DNA of 62,097 nucleotides from Frankia sp. R82 (lineage in GTDB: Bacteria > Actinomycetota > Actinomycetes > Frankiales > Frankiaceae): contig NZ_JAMQQG010000021.1 of NCBI RefSeq assembly GCF_023716925.1, positions 35,666 to 97,762 on the forward strand, written 5' to 3'. A model generated the notes under the pieces. It made no database searches. It saw only the letters and a program-made list of their open reading frames with translations, and was not told the origin of the DNA. Shown piece by piece: positions 8,982 to 17,088 of the stretch. Each line of letters begins with the position of its first letter. Within the stretch, counting starts at the first letter, position 1. The position numbers were made by a program, and so were the translations under genes.

Positions 8982-9932
8982 ATGCAGCCAGTAGCGCCGT
9001 CCGGGCGGCAGGTGGAACTCGTGCACGGCCGTGCCCGGGTCGCCGTCACCGAGGTCGGCGCGGGGCTGCGGGAGTACCGAGTGGGCGGGCGGAACGTCCT
9101 CGATGGCTACCCGGTCGACGCCATGGCCAGCCGGGGCCGCGGCCAGCTGCTGGCGCCCTGGCCGAACCGGATCGCCGACGGGCGCTACGAGTTCGGCGGT
9201 GCGAGCTATCAGCTCGCGCTCAACGAGGTGCCGCTGCGCAACGCCAGCCACGGGCTGGTCCGTTGGTCCGCCTGGCAGCTCGACCAGTCGGCGCCGGACG
9301 CGGTACGGGCGTCGTTCGTCCTGCGGGCGCAGAGCGGCTACCCGTTCACGATCTCCTTCACCGCCGACTATCGGCTCGCCGCGGACGGCCTGACGATGAC
9401 CTTCACGGCGACGAACGTGGGTGCTGAGCCTGCCCCGGTGGGGCTCGGTCTGCATCCGTACTTCGCGGTCACGGGCCTGGGCGGCGATGCCGAGCTCGCC
9501 GACGAGGTGACACTGACCGTCCCCGCCGCTACCCGCCTGCTCACCGATGACCGCATGATCCCCACCGGCACCGCAGCCGTCGACGTCAGCCCGGCCGACG
9601 GCGGCTCGTTCGATTTCCGTACGGCGCGTCCGATCGGTGATCTTGCGTTGGACACCTGCTACACCGATCTCCGGCGCGATCCGGACGGACGGGCCCGCGT
9701 CGTGCTTGCCGTCCCCGGCGGGGACGCGCTCACGGTGTGGCAGGACGAGGCCTGGGGCTATCTGCAGGTCTTCACCGGGGACACCTTCGGCCCGGCACAG
9801 CGGCGTCGCAGCATCGCGGTGGAGCCGCTGACCTGCCCGGCAAACGCGTTCAACAGCGGCGCGGGGCTGCGCGTCCTCGCCCCGGGCGAGTCCTTCGGCG
9901 GCTCCTGGGGCATCTCCCCCGCCTTCGACTGA
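8982..9932 (+). CDS. Aldose 1-epimerase family protein
   Basis: Predicted 316 residues; ATG at 8982 preceded by AAGGAGGA with good spacing. Galactose-mutarotase-type motifs are PWPNRIADGRYEFGG, LRNASHGLVRW (His near residue 88), VGLGLHPYF (His near 162) and VEPLTCPANAFN near the C-terminus, where the Glu is the expected base. The family interconverts anomers of sugars or related hexose-6-phosphates. It stands alone, so the sugar is unknown. Confidence 0.85.
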   Translation: MQPVAPSGRQVELVHGRARVAVTEVGAGLREYRVGGRNVLDGYPVDAMASRGRGQLLAPWPNRIADGRYEFGGASYQLALNEVPLRNASHGLVRWSAWQLDQSAPDAVRASFVLRAQSGYPFTISFTADYRLAADGLTMTFTATNVGAEPAPVGLGLHPYFAVTGLGGDAELADEVTLTVPAATRLLTDDRMIPTGTAAVDVSPADGGSFDFRTARPIGDLALDTCYTDLRRDPDGRARVVLAVPGGDALTVWQDEAWGYLQVFTGDTFGPAQRRRSIAVEPLTCPANAFNSGAGLRVLAPGESFGGSWGISPAFD

Positions 9933-9984
9933 CCGTCCGGGGTGGCCGCCCGAAGTGGCCGTCCGGGGTGGCCGCCCGAAGTGG
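9933..9984. repeat. 26-bp direct tandem repeat, two perfect copies
   Basis: The unit at 9933-9958 is repeated exactly at 9959-9984, directly after the epimerase stop codon, and a third copy begins but breaks off after seven bases. Its role is unknown. Confidence 0.75.
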
Positions 9985-10249
9985 CCGTCGGTCGAACGCC
10001 CGTCCACCGACTAACCGTCGGCTGAGGCCGGTGGGCTGCACAGATCCGGCCCGGAGATGGCTGGAGACGGGCCCGACCCCCTGTCTCGTGCGGACAGGAC
10101 GCGGATCACATCAGGCGGGCGGGCGCGCTGACGCAGGTTACGTCCTCCGGTCGACCCGGAAACCCTGGCGTTACCTGACACCCTGTCGTGACGTGGCGGA
10201 CTCGGCCCCCCCCACGTCGCACAGGTGCCACGCAGGCGCCGCGAGGTAC

Positions 10250-10313
10250 GAAAATATTTGTCGAAGCGTAAAAATGCGAAATATTTTCTCCCCTCGACGC
10301 GACTTTTCGAAAA
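10250..10313 (+). promoter_or_regulatory. AT-rich palindromic cluster (candidate metalloregulator operators)
   Basis: GAAAATATTT (10250-10259) and AAATATTTTC (10279-10288) are exact inverted copies, each with the self-palindromic core AAATATTT. TTTTCGAAAA, a perfect 10-bp palindrome, follows at 10304-10313. In a genome of this GC content such a patch is striking and is the most likely operator/promoter region of the uptake operon. The sequence does not match the classical IdeR/DtxR box; the protein that binds is unknown. Confidence 0.5.
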
Positions 10314-10470
10314 CTTCTCACCCCTCACCTGCGGACATCCGACGACTCGGCAGGCTGGACGCAGGGACCGGCACGTTCGGCGGGCCGCCCGTACACACAG
10401 GACCAGAGTCGCGCCTGCATCCGCAGATCAGGGCTTCCAGCCGCGTGACAGACGCAGGTGCGGGGTCTAT

Positions 10471-10508
10471 GGTGCATCCCAGCCGCGTTCGCGGAGTTTG
10501 GATGCACC
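10471..10508 (+). promoter_or_regulatory. Two-stem folded leader element
   Basis: GGTGCATCC (10471-10479) pairs exactly with GGATGCACC (10500-10508), and inside this an inner stem CCGCG-TT-CGCGG (10483-10494) forms. It lies 108 bases before the binding-protein start. It could be part of a structured 5' untranslated RNA or a DNA operator. Confidence 0.4.
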
Positions 10509-10615
10509 GGAGCATCGCCCGCCGGCCCGCGGCCGAGATCGTCACGGCACACCGTCAGTGCCGACTGAATCACCCTCTGCTTTTACCGGCAATCACCCGT
10601 TCGGGGGACGAAGAC

Positions 10616-11872
10616 GTGGCAGCAGGCTCCACCGTGTTTTCCCGGCACATGGTCGCGAGCGCGAGCGTGGCCAGGTGCCGGACAGCCGCGGGTCCGGATT
10701 CCCGCGGCCCGGTCGCAGGTCCGGACTCCCGTGGTCCCGTCGCACGGTCGGGGCGGCGCTGCGGTACGCGGCTGACGCGCACCCGTCCGTTGGCGCTGAC
10801 CGCCGCGGCGGCGGTGCTGGCGCTGGCCGCCGGCTGCGGCTCGTCCGGCTCCTCGGGCCCGTCCGCGACGGCGCCGGCCGCGCCGACCACGCAGGTCGTG
10901 ACGTCCATGAGCGGGGAGAAGGTGACCGTCCCGCTGAAGATCGACCGGATCGCCGAGCAGTTCCCGGCCCACACCGTGACCGACATCATGCTCGGGGTCG
11001 GGCCGAAGCTGGTCGCCATCCCGCAGAACGTCAAGACCATTCCGTTCCTGCGCAAGGTCTTCCCCGGCGTGAACGGCCTGCCGGAGCTGTTCCGCAGCGG
11101 CGGCAAGGTGAACATGGAGGAGCTGCTCACGCTGAAGCCGGACGTCGTGTCCACGATTGACGGCGGCGCCACTCTCACCCCGTTCCAGCAGGCCGGCCTG
11201 CCCGCGCTGAACATGGACTTCGACACCTTCGACCAGCTCGTCCCGTCCATCGAACTGGCCGGCACGGTATACGGCGGCACGGCCGCGGCAAAGGCCAGGG
11301 AGTACGGCGCCTACGTCAACGCCCGACTGAAGCTGGTGCAGTCGCGGCTGGCGAACCTGCCGGATGACCAGAAGCCGAGTGTCGTGCATGTCGCCAGCTA
11401 CCCGCCGCTGGTGATCGACGGCGGAAAATCCCTCATCGACGGCTGGATCAGGCTCGGCGGTGGCACGGACTCCGCCGGCGGGGCCAAGGGCACCCACGTC
11501 ACGATCAGCATGGAGCAGCTGCTGCGGTGGAACCCGGACGTCCTCGTCGTCGAGACCCCGGGCGGTGACCAGGGGCTCGCGGCGAACACCGCGCAGTCGG
11601 TCATCAGCGAGTTCGAGAAGGCGCCGGGCTGGCAGAGCCTCAAGGCCGTGCAGACGAACCGGGTGTATCTCAACCCCCAGGGCCTCTACCCGTGGGACCG
11701 GTTCGGCCCCGAAGAGGCGCTGCAGATCCAGTGGATCGCGAAGATGCTGCACCCCGACCTGTTCAAGGACGTCGACATTCGCGCGGAGACGCGTTCCTTC
11801 TACCAGAAGTTCTTCGACTACCAGGTGACCGACGCCGACCTCGATCAGATCCTGCAGGTCGGCACCAAGTAA
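10616..11872 (+). CDS. Iron/metal-chelate ABC transporter substrate-binding lipoprotein (FecB/BtuF type)
   Basis: Predicted 418 residues from GTG at 10616 (GGGGGA upstream; ATG at 10649 is the alternative). A hydrophobic stretch ending in the lipobox LAAGC near residue 73 marks a lipoprotein. The first 45 residues are odd: a nine-residue unit (GPDSRGPVA) is duplicated, so the true start may be later. The body has the periplasmic-binding type III pattern: MLGVGPKLVAIP, EELLTLKPDVV, VVHVASYPPLVIDGG, RWNPDVLVVETPGG, QTNRVYLNPQGLYPWDRFGPEEALQIQWIAKMLHPD broken over several segments. It should bind a metal chelate outside the membrane and deliver it to the permease encoded two genes downstream. 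Confidence 0.82.
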   Translation: MAAGSTVFSRHMVASASVARCRTAAGPDSRGPVAGPDSRGPVARSGRRCGTRLTRTRPLALTAAAAVLALAAGCGSSGSSGPSATAPAAPTTQVVTSMSGEKVTVPLKIDRIAEQFPAHTVTDIMLGVGPKLVAIPQNVKTIPFLRKVFPGVNGLPELFRSGGKVNMEELLTLKPDVVSTIDGGATLTPFQQAGLPALNMDFDTFDQLVPSIELAGTVYGGTAAAKAREYGAYVNARLKLVQSRLANLPDDQKPSVVHVASYPPLVIDGGKSLIDGWIRLGGGTDSAGGAKGTHVTISMEQLLRWNPDVLVVETPGGDQGLAANTAQSVISEFEKAPGWQSLKAVQTNRVYLNPQGLYPWDRFGPEEALQIQWIAKMLHPDLFKDVDIRAETRSFYQKFFDYQVTDADLDQILQVGTK

Positions 11873-11919
11873 TCACCTCTGGACGGGAAGGGCCGCGCCC
11901 CCGGCGCAGTGGCACACAT

Positions 11920-12942
11920 ATGATCATGCAATTCGGCCTGCCCGGCGGGCGCGGCGACCTCGGCGCAAGCGGGGCCACCTCCACGGTGGAACTCGCCCGG
12001 ATCGCCGAGACACTCGGCTATGACAGCGTCTGGTTCACCGACGGCCATCTCGGTTCGGTCGGCTCCCGGTCGGTGACGTCCCGGCCGTCACCGATTCCGC
12101 TGGCCGCGGCGGTCGCCGCCGCCACCTCGCGGATCAGCCTCGGTTTCACCGCTCTGTACCTGCCGCTGCACGACCCGATCCAGCTCGCCGCGGACCTCGC
12201 CACCCTCGACCAGATCAGCCGCGGGCGGGTCATCCTGGGCATCGGCTGGCCAGTGGACGCCTACGCCGCGGCCTACCAGGGGGAGAGCAGCCCGGCCACG
12301 GCCGCGGTCGATCTGCCCGAGGCCCTCGACACGCTGCTCGGCTACTGGCGCGGCCGCACCCGCAGCGCCGCCGACGGCGCGCAGTTCCGGGTCGGCCCGG
12401 CCCCGGTGCAGCAGCCGCATCCTCCGATCGAGGTCTCCCCCTGCTCGGAGGAGTCGATCATCTGGGCGGCGAGCCGCCGGCACCGACTGCTGCTGCCGGC
12501 GGTCACGACCACCGCGTCGATCGCCGCCTGCGTCGCGCTCTACACCGCGCACGGCGGGCAGGCCGCCGACGTCCGGGTCGAACGGTTCTGCCTGGTCGCC
12601 GAGACCGACGAGGCCGCCCGGGAACGGGCCACCCCGATCGTCGTGCGCCTGACCCGGCGCCTGGCCGCCCTCGGCGGCGAGGAGCACGGCCACCAGATCG
12701 TCGGCGAGAGCGACTTCGATCCGGCCCGCTTCCAGGAGGACACCGCGGTGGTCGGCAGCCCGTCCACCGTCGCCCGCCGGCTGGCGGTGCTGCGCGACTC
12801 GCTCGGCGTGGAACGGGTCAACCTGCGGCCGTCGTTCAGCGGCACCGCGTCCCTGGCCCTGCAGCAGAGCACCGTGCGGATGTTCGCCGGCAAGGTCGTC
12901 CCCCTGCTCGCCCAGCCCGCTGTCCGCCGAGTGATGCCATGA
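11920..12942 (+). CDS. LLM-class (F420-dependent type) oxidoreductase
   Basis: Predicted 340 residues from ATG at 11920; a second ATG lies two codons on. Bacterial luciferase-like motifs are visible: the N-terminal beta strand MQFGLPGG, AETLGYDSVWFTDGH, AAVAAATSRISLGFTALYLPLHDPIQLA and DQISRGRVILGIGWP. This family uses F420 or FMN. It sits between the binding protein and the permease and its stop overlaps the permease start (ATGA), so it is part of the uptake operon. A reasonable idea is that it reduces or breaks down the imported chelate, but the sequence does not prove it. Confidence 0.82.
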   Translation: MIMQFGLPGGRGDLGASGATSTVELARIAETLGYDSVWFTDGHLGSVGSRSVTSRPSPIPLAAAVAAATSRISLGFTALYLPLHDPIQLAADLATLDQISRGRVILGIGWPVDAYAAAYQGESSPATAAVDLPEALDTLLGYWRGRTRSAADGAQFRVGPAPVQQPHPPIEVSPCSEESIIWAASRRHRLLLPAVTTTASIAACVALYTAHGGQAADVRVERFCLVAETDEAARERATPIVVRLTRRLAALGGEEHGHQIVGESDFDPARFQEDTAVVGSPSTVARRLAVLRDSLGVERVNLRPSFSGTASLALQQSTVRMFAGKVVPLLAQPAVRRVMP

Positions 12943-14054
12943 GTCCCACCGAGACCGCCTCCCCCGCCCCGACCGTGACCGCCGACGTTCCCGAGGCCGG
13001 CACGCCGAAGGGACGGCGGGAGCGGGCGACCGCCCGGGCGCGCCTCACTCTCGGTGACCATCTGCGGGTTGTCCTGCTCGGGATCGTCCTGATCGTGCTG
13101 GTCGTGGTCTCCTTCGGGCTCGGACGGTTCACCCTCAGCCCGTGGACGGTGCTGCGGGTTCTCGGCCACGAGCTGTTCGGGATCGGCCACGCCGTCGGCG
13201 GGCAGGACCGGGCCGTCGTCATGGACATCCGGATGCCACGCATCCTCGCCGCACTGCTCGTCGGCACGGCGCTGGCGTCCTCCGGCGCCGCCTACCAGAC
13301 GATGTTCCGCAACCCACTGGTCTCCCCGGAGATCCTCGGAGTGGCGGCGGGCGCCGGGTTCGGGGCGTCCGTGTCGATCCTCATCGGCCTGGACACGACC
13401 CTGCTGCAGATCATCTCGTTCGGCTGTGGTCTGTCCGCCGCGGCGCTGTCGATGGCCATCGCCCGGTTCGTCGGCCGCGGTTCACTGATCATTCTGGTGC
13501 TCGGCGGCATCATCATCGGCGCGATGTTCAACGCGCTGATCTCCAGCGTGCAGTACTTCGCCAACCCGGAGACCACCCTGCCGGAGATCACCTTCTGGCT
13601 GTTCGGCAGCCTCGCCCGGGCCAGCATGCACAGCCTGATCGTGCCCTCGGTCATCGTCGCGGTGTGCCTGGTCATCCTGTACGCGGTGCGCTGGCAGCTG
13701 ACAGTGCTCGCCACCGGGGACGACGAGGCCCGCTCGCTCGGCGTCAACCGGGCCCGGATCTGGACGCTGACGATCGGCGCCTCCACCCTGATGACGGCGA
13801 CCGCGGTCAGTGTCGCCGGCATCATCGGCTGGGTCGGTCTGGTCGTTCCGCACCTGGCCCGCTTCGTCGTCGGGCCGTCGTTCAACCGGCTGCTGCCGGT
13901 GGCGGCCATCATCGGTGCCGCCTACCTGCTGGCCGTGGACGACGTCGCCCGCACCGCGACCTCGCTCGACCTGCCACTGGGCATCCTGACGGCGCTCATC
14001 GGTGCTCCGTTCTTCGTCGGCCTGCTCGCGAAGGCGGGACGCCAGTGGCTGTGA
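12939..14054 (+). CDS. FecCD-family ABC transporter permease
   Basis: Predicted 371 residues. About nine to ten membrane segments follow a 35-residue polar N-terminus. Family features are DIRMPRILAALLVGTALASSGAAYQTMFRNPLVSPEILGVAAGAGFGA spread over the second and third segments (RMPR, GAAYQ, NPLVSPE) and the coupling region VNRARIWTLTIGASTL, then IIGWVGLVVPHLARFVVG. This is the BtuC/FecCD fold for iron-siderophore, haem or cobalamin uptake. It overlaps the genes on both sides, which shows tight translational coupling. Confidence 0.92.
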   Translation: MSPTETASPAPTVTADVPEAGTPKGRRERATARARLTLGDHLRVVLLGIVLIVLVVVSFGLGRFTLSPWTVLRVLGHELFGIGHAVGGQDRAVVMDIRMPRILAALLVGTALASSGAAYQTMFRNPLVSPEILGVAAGAGFGASVSILIGLDTTLLQIISFGCGLSAAALSMAIARFVGRGSLIILVLGGIIIGAMFNALISSVQYFANPETTLPEITFWLFGSLARASMHSLIVPSVIVAVCLVILYAVRWQLTVLATGDDEARSLGVNRARIWTLTIGASTLMTATAVSVAGIIGWVGLVVPHLARFVVGPSFNRLLPVAAIIGAAYLLAVDDVARTATSLDLPLGILTALIGAPFFVGLLAKAGRQWL

Positions 14055-15001
14055 CCAGCACGCATCCAGGCTCGCCCGCATCGGCCACCGCCCCGGGGAC
14101 GGCCGCGGCCGCCGACGCACCGCAGGTCCAGGTCAGCGGGCTGTCGTTCGGCTACGGCCGCAACGGGCACCGAATCGTCGACGTGTCCCTGTCGGTGGAC
14201 TCCGCCGAGGTGTGCTGCCTGCTCGGACCCAACGGCGCCGGCAAGACGACGTTGCTGCGCTGCCTGCTCGGGCTGCTGCGCCCGCACGCCGGCGTGGTGC
14301 GCATCGGTGGACGGGACATCACCGAGTTCACCCCGCGTGAACTCGCCCGGCGGGTCGCCTACGTGCCGCAGTCGACGTCGTCGCCGTTCCCGTTCACCGC
14401 GCTTGACATCGCCGTGATGGGCCGCACCCCCCATCTGGGCCTGCTCGAGGCGCCGGGCGCCGCCGACCGCCGCCAGGCCCTCGAGCAGCTCGAACGGCTC
14501 GGCATCGGCCGCCTGGCCGACCGCTCCTTCGCCGCGCTCTCCGGCGGTGAACGCCAGCTCGTGCTGCTCGCCCGGGCGCTGGTGCAGCAGGCCGGAATCC
14601 TCATCCTGGACGAACCCACCGCTGCCCTGGACTACGGCAACGAGGTCCGCACCCTGCTGGTGGTGGCGGAGCTGGCCCGCGAGGGGCACTGCATCATCAT
14701 GACCACCCACCAGCCCTCGCACGCCCTGACCTACTCCAACCGGGCGGTGCTGATGCGCGACGGAGTAGTCATCGCGGATGGATATCCCGACGACGTCGTC
14801 ACCGGCGAACGGCTCAGCGACCTGTACGGCGTACCCGTGCACGTCACCGGCGTCACCCTGCCGCCCGGACACGGTCGACGCGACATCCGCACCTGCGTAC
14901 CTATCCCCACCAGCCCGTCCGGCATGACCACCCCCACCGATGCAACCATCCCCACCGATGCGACGAGCCCGACCGACCCGGCCGCTCGGAGAGGAAACTG
15001 A
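14045..15001 (+). CDS. ABC transporter ATP-binding protein (metal-chelate uptake)
   Basis: Predicted 318 residues. GTG at 14045, or the next GTG two codons on, overlaps the permease stop. Walker A GPNGAGKTT near 61, Q-loop YVPQ, signature LSGGERQ near 165, Walker B ILILDEP near 185 and the switch His in TTHQ near 220 are all present. It powers the FecCD permease. The C-terminal 25 residues are a Thr/Pro/Asp repeat (TPTDATIPTDATSPTD) outside the ATPase fold. Confidence 0.92.
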   Translation: MAVTSTHPGSPASATAPGTAAAADAPQVQVSGLSFGYGRNGHRIVDVSLSVDSAEVCCLLGPNGAGKTTLLRCLLGLLRPHAGVVRIGGRDITEFTPRELARRVAYVPQSTSSPFPFTALDIAVMGRTPHLGLLEAPGAADRRQALEQLERLGIGRLADRSFAALSGGERQLVLLARALVQQAGILILDEPTAALDYGNEVRTLLVVAELAREGHCIIMTTHQPSHALTYSNRAVLMRDGVVIADGYPDDVVTGERLSDLYGVPVHVTGVTLPPGHGRRDIRTCVPIPTSPSGMTTPTDATIPTDATSPTDPAARRGN

Positions 15002-15628
15002 GGCCGGCCCACGTTCCCGGGGCGGGCGGTGCTCTCGTCCGCTCCGTGGTGGGAACAGAACTGGACTCGGCGGCCCTGTCCCCGCCGCCGCGGTCACCTG
15101 CCATTCGACCGGCAGCCTTTCTGCCCACGGCCGGTCATCGCCCCCGTCCCACCCATGGGGCGCGACCGACCCAGGACGTTGTCCTGTCATTGGTTGAGGC
15201 TCGGGCAATGCAGCATGAGACGCCCGCCGCTCCCGCCCGAACAATGGTCGCAACCAGCGGTTCACGCCGGTCATCACAAAGTAACTCCCCACGGTTTCCC
15301 AAAAATCCTTCCACCAGGGCCCCGACCGCGTTATAGTTCTGCTTCACAGGGTCCGTACCGGTTCACGGATCAATGCGACACCAGATCACCGCGACACCAG
15401 ATCACCGCGGCCGCCCGACGTATTCACGGGTCGACGAGTTTTTCCGACCGTCGCGCCGCCCCGGTCGCGACCCCGCTCGCACCGGGCCCGAAAACCCTCA
15501 TGGTTCGCTCTGTTCACCGCGAAGTGCACTCCAGCATTGGGCACGGCACCCATGGCTGTCTCTGTACTCGGCCATGGCGACCCGAAGCCGGCCGTCCCGG
15601 GCCGGGCGAGTGAGGAGGAGAAGAAGAG
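15002..15628 (+). other. Gene-free stretch with probable promoter of the peptide cluster
   Basis: No reading frame here looks coding. TATAGT at 15332-15337 could be a -10 element, with no clear -35. A perfect 16-bp tandem repeat follows at 15375-15406. The 627-bp gap separates the uptake operon from the peptide cluster, so the two probably have separate promoters. Confidence 0.45.
15375..15406 (+). repeat. Perfect 16-bp tandem direct repeat (candidate operator)
   Basis: GCGACACCAGATCACC occurs twice back to back at 15375 and 15391, and a third copy starts with GCG. It lies about 40 bp downstream of the TATAGT hexamer and 220 bp before the first cluster gene, a place where a regulator could bind. 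Confidence 0.55.
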
Positions 15629-16726
15629 ATGACCTCGTCCGAGATCGTCGTCGATCCGTCCCGGATACGCCAGTTCGGCGATCCCACCGGCACCGTCTTC
15701 TGTCTTGTGACCAATGCCGGCCTCATAGACAAGATCCGCCTGGTCCGGGACGCCGCGTACGACGACTATCGCATCCTCGATTTTCGTGGTGGCGAGGACG
15801 AGTTCGCCCGGCTCATGCGCGAGGACGTGCCCGAACAGGCGCATGTCCTGGTCATGTCGCCCGACGCCTTCTTCCAGTCGCCGCCGGTCGACGTGCTCGG
15901 CCCGCGGCGCAAGCTGCTCGGCATGGCCTGCAACTCCACCCCGACCGACCTCGAGACACTGAAACACTTCCTGACCTGCGTCGAGGCGACGGACCCGCAG
16001 GCCCAGGAGGAGTTCTCCGACCGCTTCTTCGAGCTCGCCGAGCGCGGCGAGTCCCTGGAGTACCGCGACGACCGGTACGGCACCACGGCGGTGCTGCGCC
16101 TGTTCGACCGGGAGCTGGTCTGGAACCAGCAGGCCGGCCTGGTCGGCTGGGGTGAACAGCAAATTGTGCCGGCCGGTGAGATCAGTGTGCTGCCGATCGA
16201 GATCCGGTCTTTTGAGGACTACCTGCGCCTACCACTCGACGGTGATATCGTCTTTCAGGGGTATCCGATCCTGCACTCGGGCACACCGTCGTTCTCCCGG
16301 AACGACCAGGAGCGCATTCACGGCAAGTTCTGGCCGATGCGCGAGTACGCCGTGGTCGCCCACGTGGAAAACGGACTCATCACCGAAATGTCTTCCCCCG
16401 ACCCGGGTGGGCATGTTATCATAGAGATGTTCGAGGCGCTCTTCACGGTAGACTCCCGATACCGGTTGGTCTGGGAGATCGGCCACGCGCTGAACACCAC
16501 CCTGAACATTCTTCCCGGTAACCACGCGATGAACGAGGTCTACGGCGGAACCCAGGGCTGCCTCCACTGGGGGATCGGGCTCACGCCGTTCACGCAGTAC
16601 CACCTCGACATCATTTCTCCGGGAACTGTCGTCCGCAACGACCAGGGCGACATCATGCTCGGCACGCCGACCGACGCCATACCGTCGGCGGCACCCCCAA
16701 GAAGTCCGGTCGGTCTGGCCACCTGA
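15629..16726 (+). CDS. M29 aminopeptidase/NicX-fold metalloprotein, paralogue A
   Basis: Predicted 365 residues; ATG with GAGGAG upstream. The C-terminal two thirds carry the pattern of the M29 aminopeptidase T fold, which also includes the ring-cleaving 2,5-dihydroxypyridine dioxygenase NicX: a Glu in IVPAGEIS near 181, VWEIGHALN near 281 and GCLHWGIGLTPF near 310. The N-terminal third (FCLVTNAGLIDKI, VLVMSPDAFF, LLGMACNSTPTD) is similar to that of the gene at 17089. Shared blocks WNQQAG and GEQQI show the two are paralogues, although clearly diverged. The reaction is unknown: peptidase, extradiol-type dioxygenase or a non-catalytic partner are all open. It is first in the operon, 68 bp ahead of a short peptide gene. 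Confidence 0.65.
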   Translation: MTSSEIVVDPSRIRQFGDPTGTVFCLVTNAGLIDKIRLVRDAAYDDYRILDFRGGEDEFARLMREDVPEQAHVLVMSPDAFFQSPPVDVLGPRRKLLGMACNSTPTDLETLKHFLTCVEATDPQAQEEFSDRFFELAERGESLEYRDDRYGTTAVLRLFDRELVWNQQAGLVGWGEQQIVPAGEISVLPIEIRSFEDYLRLPLDGDIVFQGYPILHSGTPSFSRNDQERIHGKFWPMREYAVVAHVENGLITEMSSPDPGGHVIIEMFEALFTVDSRYRLVWEIGHALNTTLNILPGNHAMNEVYGGTQGCLHWGIGLTPFTQYHLDIISPGTVVRNDQGDIMLGTPTDAIPSAAPPRSPVGLAT

Positions 16727-16794
16727 CCGGTCGGGGCGAGGTTTTCCTCGTCTCTCACCGCACTACCGTGGATGAACGGAAGGAGGTGATCACT

Positions 16795-16866
16795 GTGGAG
16801 AAGGTCGCGCAGAAGAAGATCCAGGTGAAGAAGAACGACCGCTACCTGGGCACCCTCCTCGGCTGA
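16795..16866 (+). CDS. 23-residue peptide with near-perfect ribosome binding site (candidate RiPP precursor)
   Basis: GTG at 16795 opens a 23-codon frame ended by TGA at 16864. AAGGAGGTGATC (16780-16791) is an almost complete match to the 3' end of 16S rRNA, with GGAGG eight bases from the start. No other gene in the window has such a site, so strong translation is expected. The N-terminal 13 residues are Lys/Gln/Val-rich (five Lys); the C-terminal ten are NDRYLGTLLG, with the only Tyr and Thr. It has no Cys and no Ser, so it cannot be a lanthipeptide. It lies between two paralogous M29-fold genes and is followed after 48 bases by a hairpin, the usual way to make more precursor than enzyme. 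PqqA is also about this size. The product chemistry is unknown. Confidence 0.72.
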   Translation: MEKVAQKKIQVKKNDRYLGTLLG

Positions 16867-16914
16867 TATGCCGCGGGGTAGGGGTGGGTTGACTGGACCG
16901 GGTTGGCCCACCCC

Positions 16915-16951
16915 GACTCAGGGCGCAGCGCCGCGCGTTGCGCCCTGAGTC
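16915..16951 (+). terminator. 13-bp perfect hairpin directly after the peptide gene
   Basis: GACTCAGGGCGCA (16915-16927) pairs exactly with TGCGCCCTGAGTC (16939-16951) over an 11-nt GC-rich loop. It probably stops part of the transcripts after the peptide gene or protects the short mRNA end, so that the peptide is made in excess over the downstream enzymes. Confidence 0.65.
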
Positions 16952-17088
16952 CCAGCAATGCCCACCAAGGTGCAATATCCGCCGAGGTGCAATGCCCACC
17001 GAGTCCCATCCGGTCGTCCCGCCACGCGTCAAGCCGCCCGTCACCTGCCATCCCGTTCTCCGTCGCGTCGCGCCTTCTGGTGGTCCTC

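Larger units (their letters stand above)
9985..10615 (+). other. Long leader of the chelate-uptake operon (no gene)
   Basis: No credible coding frame lies here. The stretch contains an unusually AT-rich patch (10250-10315) with three palindromes, then a folded element at 10471-10508; both are listed separately. The long untranslated region in front of a metal-chelate transporter suggests regulation, but it does not match a cobalamin riboswitch in the conserved bases I know. Confidence 0.5.

Noticed and set aside
9985..10615. Cobalamin or other known riboswitch before the chelate importer
   Set aside because: The conserved cobalamin riboswitch core bases are not found; only simple palindromes are visible.
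15373..16155. Long plus-strand frame overlapping the start of the first M29-fold gene
   Set aside because: Arg/Pro-rich with no motifs; the M29-fold frame has a good ribosome site and shared motifs with its paralogue.
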